Notes under the pieces: model-generated
Told to the model about the DNA's origin: nothing
Seen by the model: the letters and a program-made list of their open reading frames with translations, nothing else
Databases searched by the model: none
Assembly: GCA_020249285.1 (NCBI GenBank)
Contig: JADCFX010000016.1
Coordinates: 1-50,204 of the forward strand
DNA length: 50,204 bases
Origin: Roseomonas sp.
GTDB taxonomy: Bacteria > Pseudomonadota > Alphaproteobacteria > Acetobacterales > Acetobacteraceae
Direction: 5' to 3'
Translations under genes and position numbers: made by a program
In this document: positions 42,440 to 50,204 of the stretch, in pieces
Position numbering within the stretch: the stretch's first letter is position 1
Layout of the letters: each line of letters opens with the position of its first letter

Positions 42440-43684
42440 ATGAACGCTGATGACACCGATGTATTGGTAGTTGGCGCCGGCGTCGCCGGCATTGCCGCCG
42501 CCCGCGCTTTGCGGGCGCGCGGGCTTTCTTGCCTGGTGCTGGAAGCGAAGGACCGAATCGGCGGGCGCGCCTATACCGATGCGACAGGCTTTGACCACGG
42601 CGCTTCCTGGTTGCACCAGGCCAATGACAATCCGCTGACCGCTTTCGCCGAGGCACTTGGCTTCGAAACAGTGGATCACGATAAGCTCCGCCAGCGCCTG
42701 CTATTCACCGAAGGCCGCTTCGCTACCACCGCTGAACGTGGGGCAGTCGCCGCGGCAGAGGATCGCTTCTGGCGCGTGATTGAAGCCGCCGCTGCGGATG
42801 GCGCGCCGGATCGCCCGGCGTTGGACGCAGCACCACAGGGAGGGCGCTTCGATGCCTTGGTCGCGCATTGGGAAGGTGCGCAGATTTGCGCGGCGGAACT
42901 TTCGCGCATGAGCCTGCATGATTTCGCCGCGACCGCCCTCGATGGCCCGAATCTGCTGCTGCGTCGCGGCCCTGGCACCTTGGTGGCAAGCTTGACCGAT
43001 GGCCTGCCCATTCGCCTCAACGCCCCCGTCGCAAAGCTTGATTGGGGCGGCAACGGGGTGGAGGCTTCCGGCGCTTTCGGGCGCATCCGCGCGCGGGCCG
43101 CGATCATCACGGTATCAACCGGCGTGCTGGCGCAAGCCAGTATTGCCTTCACGCCTGACTTACCGGCGGGCACGCTGGACGCCATCAAGGCGCTGCCGCT
43201 TGGCTTGCTCACCAAGCTGTCTTTCCCCATCCCGCCCGGCACACTGCCTGAATTCGGACCCTTCGCCAGCCTGCGGCGCGATATCGCGGGCGTGGGTGAT
43301 CGGCCCATTTCCTGGATCGCGCGGCCCTTTGGCGCGCCGGTGATGCTGGCCTTCATCGGTGGGTCTTTGGCCTGGGAACTCTCGCGCGCCGGCAAGCACG
43401 CGGCGGAAGCGCATGCCCGCGCCGCATTCGCGCATGTTTTCGGCGCTGAGGCAGCAGCAGCGCTCGGCCCACCCATCATCACCGATTGGGGTGAAGACCC
43501 TGCCTTTTTCGGCAGCTATAGCCACGCCATCCCAGGCGCGCAGGCGGCGCGTCGGGCATTGGCGGAACCGCTTGCTGATGGCCGGTTGATCTTCGCCGGC
43601 GAAGCCTGCCATCCGCGCTTCGCCGCCACCGTTGCGGGCGCCTGGCTGAGCGGAGAAGACGCGGCGCGGCTCATTTTGCGCTGA
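42440..43684 (+). CDS. FAD-dependent amine oxidase family protein
   Basis: A 414-residue flavoprotein. It has the dinucleotide motif VLVVGAGVAGIAAARALRARG, then EAKDRIGGRAYTD and GFDHGASWLHQ, as in monoamine/polyamine oxidases. The FAD C-terminal site is FAGEACHPRFAATVAGAWLSG. There is no signal peptide, so it is cytoplasmic. The covalent-flavin cysteine of animal MAO is not evident. It follows the aminotransferase by 55 bases on the same strand, so co-transcription is possible. The substrate amine is unknown. Confidence 0.87.
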   Translation: MNADDTDVLVVGAGVAGIAAARALRARGLSCLVLEAKDRIGGRAYTDATGFDHGASWLHQANDNPLTAFAEALGFETVDHDKLRQRLLFTEGRFATTAERGAVAAAEDRFWRVIEAAAADGAPDRPALDAAPQGGRFDALVAHWEGAQICAAELSRMSLHDFAATALDGPNLLLRRGPGTLVASLTDGLPIRLNAPVAKLDWGGNGVEASGAFGRIRARAAIITVSTGVLAQASIAFTPDLPAGTLDAIKALPLGLLTKLSFPIPPGTLPEFGPFASLRRDIAGVGDRPISWIARPFGAPVMLAFIGGSLAWELSRAGKHAAEAHARAAFAHVFGAEAAAALGPPIITDWGEDPAFFGSYSHAIPGAQAARRALAEPLADGRLIFAGEACHPRFAATVAGAWLSGEDAARLILR

Positions 43685-43813
43685 TGCCGCGCCCAATCCA
43701 TAATCGCTTTCGGCACTAGCCGGGATTTTCTTGGACAAGCCAGCATCTTCGGGCGTAAGCCTGCGTCTCGCGCCCAGTGACAAACACATCGCGCATCCTT
43801 GGGGAGAAGCATC

Positions 43814-44542
43814 ATGACCATTCATCTCGCGCGCCGTGGCTTTCTGGCGGCTGGGCTTGCCGCTGCCGGCGTTTTTGCCTCAGCCCGCCGCCCGATTCTT
43901 GCGCAGACAGCTGATGGTCCCTTCACCCTTGCGCCGCTACCCTATGCCGCCAATGCCAATGAGGCTGCGATTGATGCCATGACCATGGAACTGCACCATG
44001 GCCGCCACCATGCCGCCGCTGTCGCCGCACTCAACAATATTGCGCGCGACTATCCGGCCCTTGCTACCATGCAGATTGACGATGTGCTGATGCGCCTGTC
44101 TCAGGCGCCCGATACCGTGCGCACGGCGCTCCGCAATAATGCCGGCAGTCATGCGAACCACAGCATGTTCTGGGAAATCATGGGCGGTCAGGGCGGCGAG
44201 CCCAGCGGTGATCTGAAAGCCGCGATTGACCGAGACCTGGGCGGCTTCGCCAAGATGCAAACGGATTTCAACGCGGCTGGCATGCGCGTATTCGGCTCAG
44301 GCTGGGCGTTTGTGGTCGTGACGCCGGCGGGTGGGCTTTCCATTGTCACCAGGCCCAATCAGGATAATCCTTTGATGGATGGCCAGCGCGTACTGATGGG
44401 CAATGATGTTTGGGAACACGCCTATTACCTGCGCTACCAGAATCGCCGGGCGGAGTATTTGGCGAATTGGTGGAAGGTGCTGAATTGGGAAAAGATCGCT
44501 GCGCGCTATGATGCGGCACGCAACGGCACCTTGCGGACATGA
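43814..44542 (+). CDS. Mn/Fe superoxide dismutase with Tat signal peptide
   Basis: A 242-residue superoxide dismutase preceded by a twin-arginine signal (ARRGFLAAGLAAAG, cut near ILAQT), so it should fold with its metal in the cytoplasm and be exported. Metal ligands align as H61 in MELHHGRHH, H116 in NHSMFW, and D198 and H202 in NDVWEHAYYL. The Mn-type glutamine is present at Q183 in RPNQDNPL. The residue corresponding to E. coli MnSOD G77 is serine (S112 in NAGSHANH), so the metal preference may be Mn or cambialistic. The ATG at 43814 has GGGGAGAAG upstream. It is likely a separate transcription unit after the amine oxidase gene. Confidence 0.92.
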   Translation: MTIHLARRGFLAAGLAAAGVFASARRPILAQTADGPFTLAPLPYAANANEAAIDAMTMELHHGRHHAAAVAALNNIARDYPALATMQIDDVLMRLSQAPDTVRTALRNNAGSHANHSMFWEIMGGQGGEPSGDLKAAIDRDLGGFAKMQTDFNAAGMRVFGSGWAFVVVTPAGGLSIVTRPNQDNPLMDGQRVLMGNDVWEHAYYLRYQNRRAEYLANWWKVLNWEKIAARYDAARNGTLRT

Positions 44543-44563
44543 ATCAGGCGCGCAGCGCCCGCC

Positions 44564-45625
44564 TCAACAAGCAGAAGGCGGGCGCTGCGCAGTCGCGAAA
44601 TTCAGTAAACACGCCCCGTAACGCGTATTGAAGGCAGAACTGGCACCCGCGCCATGGCCGGTCAGGCCTTCGGGCCGGTCAATCAGCAGAAATCCGGCAA
44701 AGTGCTGGCCATATTGGCGCATCAGGGCCGCGCGACGATCTGGTTCCGCATCAAAAGAATCATCGCGAAAATTGGCCGCTGCCAGCCGCGCCTGGGATGA
44801 TGCCTGAGCTGCCGTCAAAATCGCTTCCAATTGGCTGATCTGTTGCCATTGCGGGTCATTCCTGGCGTCAGCGCCACGGCCATGCGCGGCTGAGGCAATG
44901 GCAATGACCACATCCGCAAGCCCCGGCTGATCCAGCACCATCATGGCGTTCCACCCGCCACGTGATTGCCCTGACACAATGATATGTCGATAACCACGGC
45001 GGCGCAGCTCCGCCAAATCGGTTTTTAGCCAACGCGCTGCACGCGCGGTTTCATCTGAATTAGGGTGACGATCAAAGCGCCAAACATCGTAACCGGCATT
45101 ATTGAAGTGCCGGGTCCAGCTTTGTGGCTGGGACCCACGGGAATCATCCATATTCCCGCGCTCGCCCCGGCCATGGGCAAAAACCAAAACGCCGCGCGCC
45201 TGCTGCGGCCCCCACCAGATGAAGCGGTTATCCGGCACCGTATCATGCGCCATGGAGGAGATGCCGATATTGGCGGGCGGCGGGGCAGGTGCCCATTCCC
45301 GCCCTGGCCTGACGATCGCAAGATCACGCAGCGCAACGGCGCAATTGCCGGGGCCAGCGCGTCTTTCACAACTGGCAATGGCCCTTTGCTCAACAAAAGC
45401 CGCATCGCCACCGCCGGCCTGCCAGCCGAAGGTACCGTTGGGACCCACAGCAAAGGCACGCGGCGTATTCAGGCGCAGGAAACGCTCAAGATCCGCATTA
45501 TTGGAAGCTGGCAGCCCCAGGACTCGCGCGGCATCCAGAATGGGCGCGGTCTGTGCCATGGCAGGCCGCATCGGCGCCAGGACCAGCACCAGAAGGCAGC
45601 AGATCAAACCTGAAGACCGACGCAT
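44564..45625 (-). CDS. secreted alpha/beta-hydrolase-like protein, tandem paralogue 2
   Basis: A 353-residue exported protein. A signal peptide (MRRSSGLICCLLVLVLAP, cut near AMAQT) is followed by an N-terminal module of about 80 residues with FGWQAGGGDAAFVEQ and two cysteines, C86 and C95. A hydrolase domain follows, with nucleophile elbow GQSRGG (S221) and a likely triad histidine H324 in LTGHGAGA. The acid is probably D288 or D289 in FRDDSF. It ends in RPPSAC. It is clearly paralogous to the next gene, with the triad serine at the same residue number. The ATG at 45623-45625 has GGGGGAAAT upstream. I do not recognise a named family. An esterase or peptidase role is inferred from the fold. 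Confidence 0.8.
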   Translation of the reverse strand: MRRSSGLICCLLVLVLAPMRPAMAQTAPILDAARVLGLPASNNADLERFLRLNTPRAFAVGPNGTFGWQAGGGDAAFVEQRAIASCERRAGPGNCAVALRDLAIVRPGREWAPAPPPANIGISSMAHDTVPDNRFIWWGPQQARGVLVFAHGRGERGNMDDSRGSQPQSWTRHFNNAGYDVWRFDRHPNSDETARAARWLKTDLAELRRRGYRHIIVSGQSRGGWNAMMVLDQPGLADVVIAIASAAHGRGADARNDPQWQQISQLEAILTAAQASSQARLAAANFRDDSFDAEPDRRAALMRQYGQHFAGFLLIDRPEGLTGHGAGASSAFNTRYGACLLNFATAQRPPSAC

Positions 45626-45681
45626 ATTTCCCCCGGGGAAGGCATGTTTTCCGCGCAATATTGCAACAAGCATGACGCCAA

Positions 45682-45700
45682 GGGCAAGCGATCCTTGCCC
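45682..45700 (-). terminator. short hairpin between the two hydrolase paralogues
   Basis: GGGCAAG (45682-45688) and CTTGCCC (45694-45700) pair around a five-base loop within the 130-base gap between the paralogous genes. The minus strand has no long T-run after it. It could attenuate or process the upstream transcript. Confidence 0.25.
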
Positions 45701-45755
45701 GAGAGCAAGAAGCCCATTCAATGTATTTGGATAAAACGGAAAAGCGATCCCAGCC

Positions 45756-46814
45756 TCAACAAGCAGAAGGCGGGCGCGGCGCGGTGGCGAAGCGCAAAAG
45801 ACACGCCCCGTAACGATCATTGAAGGGCGTCGTGGCGCCGGCGCTATGGCCGGTCATGCCCTCTGGCCGGTCAATCAGCAAAAACGCACCGAAGCGTTCG
45901 CGTTGCCGCCGCAGTGCCTCGGCGCGTTTGTCGGGCTCTGCCATGAAGGGATCATCGCGAAAATCCGCGATGGCGAGCCGCGTGCGGCGCGCGCCAGCGG
46001 CCTCGGTCAATAGCGCTTCCAATTCCGCGATCTGCGCATGCAGGCGGTTGTTTTCATCACTCGGCCTGCCATGGGCGGCGGCGGCAATTGCAATCGTCAC
46101 ATCGGCAAGCCCGGGGCGGTTCAGCACCATCAGCGCATTCCAGCCGCCGCGTGATTGCCCCGCCACAATCACCTGCCGATAGCCGCGCCCCCGCAACTCG
46201 GCCAAATCATCGCGCAACCAGGCGGCGGCGCGCCGCGCGCCATCGGCATTGGGCTCACGGTCAAAGCGCCACACATCAAAGCCGGCATTGTTGAAATGCC
46301 GCGTCCAGCTTTGCGGTTGACGGCCGCGGAGATCGGTCAGCGCTTCCCTGCCATGGCCAAAGACCAGCACGCCGCGCGCCCTTTCCGGCCCCCACCAGAT
46401 GAAGCGCTCATCCGGCACAGTGGCGTGATGGGCGGAGGTGATCGCAACACCCTCGGGCGGCGGGTTCGGCGCCCATTCCCGGCCTGGCTTCACAATCGTC
46501 AGATCACGCAGCGCGATGCTGCAGGCGCCGGCACCAGCGCGCCTTTCACAATTGGTCAGCGCGGTCTGTTCAACAAAGGCCGCATCGCCCCCGCCAGCCT
46601 GCCAGCCGAAAGTGCCATTCGGTCCAAAAGCCAACACCCGCGGCGTATTGAGGTTCAGAAAGCGCCGGACACTCGGATGGCTGGCCTCCGGCAGGCCCAG
46701 AATGGTCGGCGCTTCCAGAATGGGCGCGGCCGGCGCCTGGGCATGGCTGATCGGGGCCAGGGCCAGTCCAACAATCCCTGCAAGCGTCGCGACAAGACCC
46801 CCCCAAGCCGCCAT
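45756..46814 (-). CDS. secreted alpha/beta-hydrolase-like protein, tandem paralogue 1
   Basis: A 352-residue exported protein closely related to its neighbour at 44564. The signal peptide is MAAWGGLVATLAGIVGLALA with a cut near SHAQA. The N-terminal module has FGWQAGGGDAAFVEQ with cysteines C89 and C98. IWWGPERARGVLVFGHGR leads into the hydrolase core with S221 in GQSRGG and H323 in MTGHSAGA. The C-terminus is again RPPSAC. The ATG at 46812-46814 has GGGGAATT upstream. The pair is convergent with the SOD gene and divergent from argG. The conserved active-site residues in both copies suggest both are active, possibly with different specificity. Confidence 0.8.
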   Translation of the reverse strand: MAAWGGLVATLAGIVGLALAPISHAQAPAAPILEAPTILGLPEASHPSVRRFLNLNTPRVLAFGPNGTFGWQAGGGDAAFVEQTALTNCERRAGAGACSIALRDLTIVKPGREWAPNPPPEGVAITSAHHATVPDERFIWWGPERARGVLVFGHGREALTDLRGRQPQSWTRHFNNAGFDVWRFDREPNADGARRAAAWLRDDLAELRGRGYRQVIVAGQSRGGWNALMVLNRPGLADVTIAIAAAAHGRPSDENNRLHAQIAELEALLTEAAGARRTRLAIADFRDDPFMAEPDKRAEALRRQRERFGAFLLIDRPEGMTGHSAGATTPFNDRYGACLLRFATAPRPPSAC

Positions 46815-46939
46815 AGACAATTCCCCGTCAATCGGCGGGCATTTTCCCCAGGCTGTGCTGCCACCGCAAGCCCCGCTTGCCCTCACTGCGCGCGGGGGGC
46901 ATATCGCCCCTCTATCTTGCAGTTTTCAAGGGAAAGATC

Positions 46940-48175
46940 ATGCGCGTTAAAGATGTGAAGAAGGTCGTGCTCGCCTATTCTGGCGGCTTGGATACCAGCG
47001 TCATCCTGAAATGGCTGCAAACCACTTACAAGTGCGAAGTCATTACCTTCACCGCCGATCTTGGCCAGGGTGAGGAATTAGGCCCGGCGCGCGACAAGGC
47101 TTTGCTGCTTGGCATCAAGCCAGAGAATATCTTCATTGATGATCTCAGGGAAGAATTCATCCGCGATTTCGTCTTCCCCATGTTCCGCGCCAATGCGCTG
47201 TATGAAGGCATGTATCTGCTGGGGACTTCCATCGCCCGCCCGCTGATCGCCAAGCGCCAGATTGAAATCGCCGAAGCCATGGGCGCCGATGCCGTGGCGC
47301 ATGGCGCGACCGGCAAGGGCAATGACCAGGTGCGGTTTGAACTCAGCTATTACGCGCTGAAGCCGGATGTGAAGGTGATTGCCCCCTGGCGCGAATGGGA
47401 TCTGACCAGCCGCACGCGCCTGATCCAATTCGCCGAAGAACACCAGATCCCGATCGCCAAGGACAAGCGCGGTGAAGCGCCCTTCAGCGTGGATGCCAAT
47501 CTGTTGCATAGCAGCAGCGAAGGCAAAATCCTGGAAGAACCCTGGGACGCGCCGGATGAAATGGTCTGGCAACGCACCATCAGCCCGATGGATGCGCCAG
47601 ACCGCGCGACCGATATCACCATCGAATTCGAACGCGGCGATGCGGTTGGCATCAATGGCGAACGTCTGTCGCCCGCCACCTTGCTCACGCGCTTGAATGC
47701 GCTGGGCAAGGAAAACGGCATTGGCCGGCTGGATTTGGTGGAAAACCGCTTTGTCGGCATGAAGTCCCGCGGCTGCTACGAAACGCCAGGCGGCACCATC
47801 CTTTATGTCGCGCATCGCGCCATGGAAAGCATCACGCTGGACCGCGAAGCGGCGCATCTGAAAGACAGCCTAATGCCGCGCTATGCGGAGCTGATCTATA
47901 ATGGCTTCTGGTTCGCGCCTGAGCGGCGCATGCTGCAAGCGTTGATTGATGAAAGCCAGCACAGCGTCTCAGGCACGGTGCGGCTGAAGCTTTACAAAGG
48001 CAATACCATCGTCACTGGGCGGCAATCGCCCAATAGCCTCTATTCCATGAAGCATGTGACGTTTGAAGATGACCAGGGCGCCTATGACCAATTCGATGCC
48101 CAGGGCTTCATTAAGCTGAATGCCCTGCGCCTGCGTCTGGGTGCCATGGCGGGGCGCAAGGGCGGGGCACTGTAG
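46940..48175 (+). CDS. argG: argininosuccinate synthase
   Basis: A 411-residue enzyme that joins citrulline and aspartate using ATP in arginine synthesis. The ATP loop is [10 protein letters not shown] (residues 11-20). [24 protein letters not shown] and the [10 protein letters not shown] segment are the classic conserved blocks. Length is normal. The ATG at 46940 has AAGGGAAAG upstream. The frame is open back to 46877, but without the conserved start. It is convergent with hppA across a double hairpin, and divergent from the secreted hydrolase genes. No argH lies nearby in the window. Confidence 0.97.
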   Translation: MRVKDVKKVVLAYSGGLDTSVILKWLQTTYKCEVITFTADLGQGEELGPARDKALLLGIKPENIFIDDLREEFIRDFVFPMFRANALYEGMYLLGTSIARPLIAKRQIEIAEAMGADAVAHGATGKGNDQVRFELSYYALKPDVKVIAPWREWDLTSRTRLIQFAEEHQIPIAKDKRGEAPFSVDANLLHSSSEGKILEEPWDAPDEMVWQRTISPMDAPDRATDITIEFERGDAVGINGERLSPATLLTRLNALGKENGIGRLDLVENRFVGMKSRGCYETPGGTILYVAHRAMESITLDREAAHLKDSLMPRYAELIYNGFWFAPERRMLQALIDESQHSVSGTVRLKLYKGNTIVTGRQSPNSLYSMKHVTFEDDQGAYDQFDAQGFIKLNALRLRLGAMAGRKGGAL

Positions 48176-48203
48176 GGCGCCTTCAAGCCAAGCCAGCAGA
48201 CAC

Positions 48204-48240
48204 AAAAAAGCCCAGGAGGCCAAAACCTCCTGGGCTTTTT
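48204..48240. terminator. bidirectional intrinsic terminator between argG and hppA
   Basis: GCCCAGGAGG (48210-48219) and CCTCCTGGGC (48226-48235) are perfect arms around a CCAAAA loop. They are flanked by an A-run (48204-48209) and a T-run (48236-48240), so the hairpin has a U-tract on both strands and can stop transcripts from either side. Confidence 0.9.
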
Positions 48241-48242
48241 CA

Positions 48243-48265
48243 TTGGGGCGGCCAAGCCGCCCCAA
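48243..48265 (-). terminator. second hairpin just downstream of the hppA stop
   Basis: TTGGGGCGGC (48243-48252) and GCCGCCCCAA (48256-48265) form a perfect ten-base-pair stem with a CAA loop, five bases from the hppA stop codon. It stands before the bidirectional terminator on the hppA transcript, where it may protect the 3' end or assist termination. Confidence 0.6.
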
Positions 48266-48270
48266 CAAAC

Positions 48271-50204
48271 TTAGCTATGCGCCAGCATCGCGAGCAGCAG
48301 CAGCGCCACGATATTGGTAATCTTGATCATCGGGTTCACCGCCGGGCCCGCCGTATCCTTATACGGGTCGCCAACAGTATCGCCGGTCACGGCAGCCTTA
48401 TGGGCTTCCGAGCCCTTGCCGCCATGATGACCATCTTCAATGTACTTCTTCGCATTATCCCAGGCGCCACCACCGGTGGTCATGGAAACCGCCACAAAGA
48501 AGCCGGTCACGATCACACCCAGCAGCATCGCCCCCAGCGCTTCGAAGGCCGCGGCCTTACCTGCGATGGCATTGATGCCGAAATACACCACCAACGGCGA
48601 CAGCACCGGCAACAAGGATGGGATGATCATTTCCTTGATCGCCGATTTGGTCAGCATATCCACCGCGCGGCCGTAATCCGGCTTGTCGGTGCCCTGCATG
48701 ATGCCCGGCTTTTCCTTGAATTGGCGACGCACTTCTTCCACCACGCTCATCGCCGCGCGACCAACCGCCGTCATGGCCATGCCGCCAAACAGATACGGCA
48801 GCAAGCCACCAAACAGCAGGCCAACCACAACGTATGGGCTGGAGAGAGAGAAGGTCAGCGTGCCAACACCCTGGAAATACGGATACTGCGCCGCATTCTG
48901 CACGAAGTAGTTCAGATCCTGCGTGTAAGCGGCAAACAGCACCAGCGCACCAAGACCGGCTGAACCAATGGCATAGCCCTTGGTGACGGCCTTGGTCGTA
49001 TTGCCAACCGCATCCAGCGCATCCGTGGTCTGGCGGATTTCCTTGGGCAGGCCGGCCATTTCGGCAATGCCACCCGCGTTATCCGTAACAGGGCCGAAAG
49101 CGTCCAAGGCCACCACAAAGCCAGCCAGGGCCAGCATGGTCGTGACCGCAATGGCAATGCCGTAAAGCCCCGCCAGCCCATAGGTAATCAGCACGCCCGC
49201 AATGATGATCAGCGCCGGAATGGCCGTGCTTTCCATCGAAACCGCAAGCCCGCGGATCACGTTGGTGCCATGACCCGTGACCGAGCTTTCGGCAATGGCC
49301 TGCACAGGGCGGTAGCCCGTGCCGGTATAGTATTCCGTGATCCAGACAATCAGGCCCGTCACCGCCAGCCCGACCACGCCACACAGGAACAGGTCGAAGG
49401 AATTGAAGCTGGTGCCCGCCGCCGTCATCGTGCCGAAGCCAAAGACCAGATAGGTCAACGGCAGCAACACAATCAGCGAAAGCACGCCGGTCACGATAAA
49501 GCCGCGATACATGGCGCCCATGATGGAATTATTCGCCGGCAGCTTCACGAAATACGTGCCGACGATGGAAGTCACCACACACACCGCACCGATCGCCAGC
49601 GGATAGATCATGCCGCGCACCATCATGGCCGGATCGGCAAAGGCAATCGCCGCCAGCACCATGGTGGCAACCATGGTCACCGCATAAGTTTCAAACAAGT
49701 CAGCGGCCATGCCGGCGCAATCGCCAACATTGTCGCCCACATTGTCAGCAATGGTGGCGGGGTTGCGGGGGTCATCCTCGGGGATGCCGGCTTCCACCTT
49801 GCCCACCATATCGCCGCCCACATCCGCACCCTTGGTGAAGATGCCGCCGCCCAAGCGCGCAAAAATCGAAATCAGCGAAGCGCCGAAGCCAAGGGCCACC
49901 AGCGCATCAATCACCGTGCGGCTATTGGGTGCGAAGCCGCCCAGCACGCTCAGGATGAAGAAGTAAACCGCCACACCCAGCAGCGCGAGGCCCGCCACCA
50001 GCATCCCCGTAATGGCGCCCGATTTGAACGCAACATCAAGGCCAGCGGCGAGGGATTGCGTGGAAGCCTGCGCGGTCCGCAGATTGGCGCGCACGGAGAC
50101 ATTCATGCCGATGAAGCCCGCGACACCGGACAGGATGGCGCCAATGGCAAAGCCAATCGCCACGGCAAAGCCACGCCGCCAGGCGACCAGGGCGAAAAGC
50201 ACCA
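48271..50204 (-). CDS. hppA: membrane-bound proton-translocating pyrophosphatase (N-terminus cut by window end)
   Basis: About 640 residues of a multi-spanning H+-pumping inorganic pyrophosphatase. The frame stays open to the window edge, and roughly the first 60-70 residues of the usual protein are missing. The catalytic region is unmistakable: [18 protein letters not shown], then [18 protein letters not shown], and near the C-terminus [15 protein letters not shown]. The cation switch reads GNTTKA, where lysine replaces the alanine of K+-dependent enzymes, so it should be the K+-independent type. It couples pyrophosphate hydrolysis to proton transport across the inner membrane. The 3' end carries two hairpins shared with convergent argG. 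Confidence 0.96.
   Translation of the reverse strand, partial: VLFALVAWRRGFAVAIGFAIGAILSGVAGFIGMNVSVRANLRTAQASTQSLAAGLDVAFKSGAITGMLVAGLALLGVAVYFFILSVLGGFAPNSRTVIDALVALGFGASLISIFARLGGGIFTKGADVGGDMVGKVEAGIPEDDPRNPATIADNVGDNVGDCAGMAADLFETYAVTMVATMVLAAIAFADPAMMVRGMIYPLAIGAVCVVTSIVGTYFVKLPANNSIMGAMYRGFIVTGVLSLIVLLPLTYLVFGFGTMTAAGTSFNSFDLFLCGVVGLAVTGLIVWITEYYTGTGYRPVQAIAESSVTGHGTNVIRGLAVSMESTAIPALIIIAGVLITYGLAGLYGIAIAVTTMLALAGFVVALDAFGPVTDNAGGIAEMAGLPKEIRQTTDALDAVGNTTKAVTKGYAIGSAGLGALVLFAAYTQDLNYFVQNAAQYPYFQGVGTLTFSLSSPYVVVGLLFGGLLPYLFGGMAMTAVGRAAMSVVEEVRRQFKEKPGIMQGTDKPDYGRAVDMLTKSAIKEMIIPSLLPVLSPLVVYFGINAIAGKAAAFEALGAMLLGVIVTGFFVAVSMTTGGGAWDNAKKYIEDGHHGGKGSEAHKAAVTGDTVGDPYKDTAGPAVNPMIKITNIVALLLLAMLAHS

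Noticed and set aside
44547..44559. Tiny GC hairpin between the SOD and hydrolase genes
   Set aside because: A five-base-pair stem without a T-run is too weak to call a terminator.
1..50204. CRISPR arrays, tRNA or rRNA genes, transposons, phage genes, defence islands
   Set aside because: No regularly spaced repeats, cloverleaf-like intergenic segments, transposase or integrase motifs, or known defence domains were seen. The intergenic gaps are too short to hold most of these.

Overview
The window reads as a compact, high-GC alphaproteobacterial chromosome segment, most likely Rhodospirillales and plausibly Acetobacteraceae (Roseomonas-like). The clues are SecB, LolA, a ChvG-type kinase, a K+-independent type H+-pyrophosphatase, several tripartite-tricarboxylate (TTT/Bug) solute receptors, and strong G/C bias at third codon positions. 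The taxonomic call is inference. About 45 protein genes fill nearly all of the sequence, many overlapping by 1-4 bases. No gene-free stretch exceeds about 130 bases. I saw no rRNA, tRNA, CRISPR array, insertion sequence, prophage, plasmid origin or defence island.

Layout. 1-4654: the tail of a CobW-type GTPase, an orphan CoxL-type molybdenum hydroxylase subunit, and two tandem TTT receptors. 4656-8220: an arsenic operon on the minus strand, made of an arsR-arsC fusion, an ArsJ-associated GAPDH, arsJ, and a small flavodoxin-like gene. A perfect palindrome covers its start codon. 8263-11995: a minus-strand operon of a threonine-synthase-like enzyme, an M81 metallopeptidase and a DSD1-type PLP enzyme, divergent from an M20 peptidase and a UspA protein (12045-13998). 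14009-19053: a short OpgH-like glucosyltransferase, a third TTT receptor, a ChvG-like sensor kinase and a DUF805 protein. 19113-22196: HAD phosphatase, ferrochelatase, SecB and LolA. 22298-27744 (plus strand): a double CMD-domain protein, a DUF2272 lipoprotein, an Old Yellow Enzyme, SelO, an Nfu scaffold and a RutE-like nitroreductase. 27824-33606: trpB, trpA, a CaiB-type CoA-transferase, an alpha/beta hydrolase and a GMC oxidoreductase. 33643-41108: a tightly overlapping seven-gene minus-strand run, from a D-2-hydroxyacid dehydrogenase with Fe-S domain down to an SbmA/BacA-like ABC transporter. 41200-44542: a serine/alanine-glyoxylate-type aminotransferase, an amine oxidase and a Tat-exported superoxide dismutase. 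44564-46814: two tandem secreted hydrolase paralogues of no family I can name. 46940-50204: argG and hppA, convergent and separated by a double hairpin terminator.

How the parts work together. The clearest functional unit is the arsenate detoxification operon, which joins two chemistries: ArsC reduction of arsenate, and GAPDH/ArsJ export of arsenate as 1-arseno-3-phosphoglycerate. The ThrC-like/M81/DSD1 set with the divergent M20 peptidase looks like a catabolic module for peptides or hydroxy-amino acids. The divergent hydroxyacid dehydrogenase and glyoxylate aminotransferase fit hydroxyacid/glyoxylate metabolism. Biosynthesis and housekeeping are represented by trpBA, argG, hemH, secB, lolA and hppA.

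No obviously new large system (defence, secretion or biosynthetic cluster) is visible. The best leads for something undescribed are the paired secreted hydrolases with a cysteine-containing N-terminal module, the ars operon variant with a cysteine-free ArsR domain and a coupled flavodoxin, the DSD1 enzyme with a dehydratase-type metal site beside M81 and ThrC-like partners, and two perfect inverted repeats that include a start codon.
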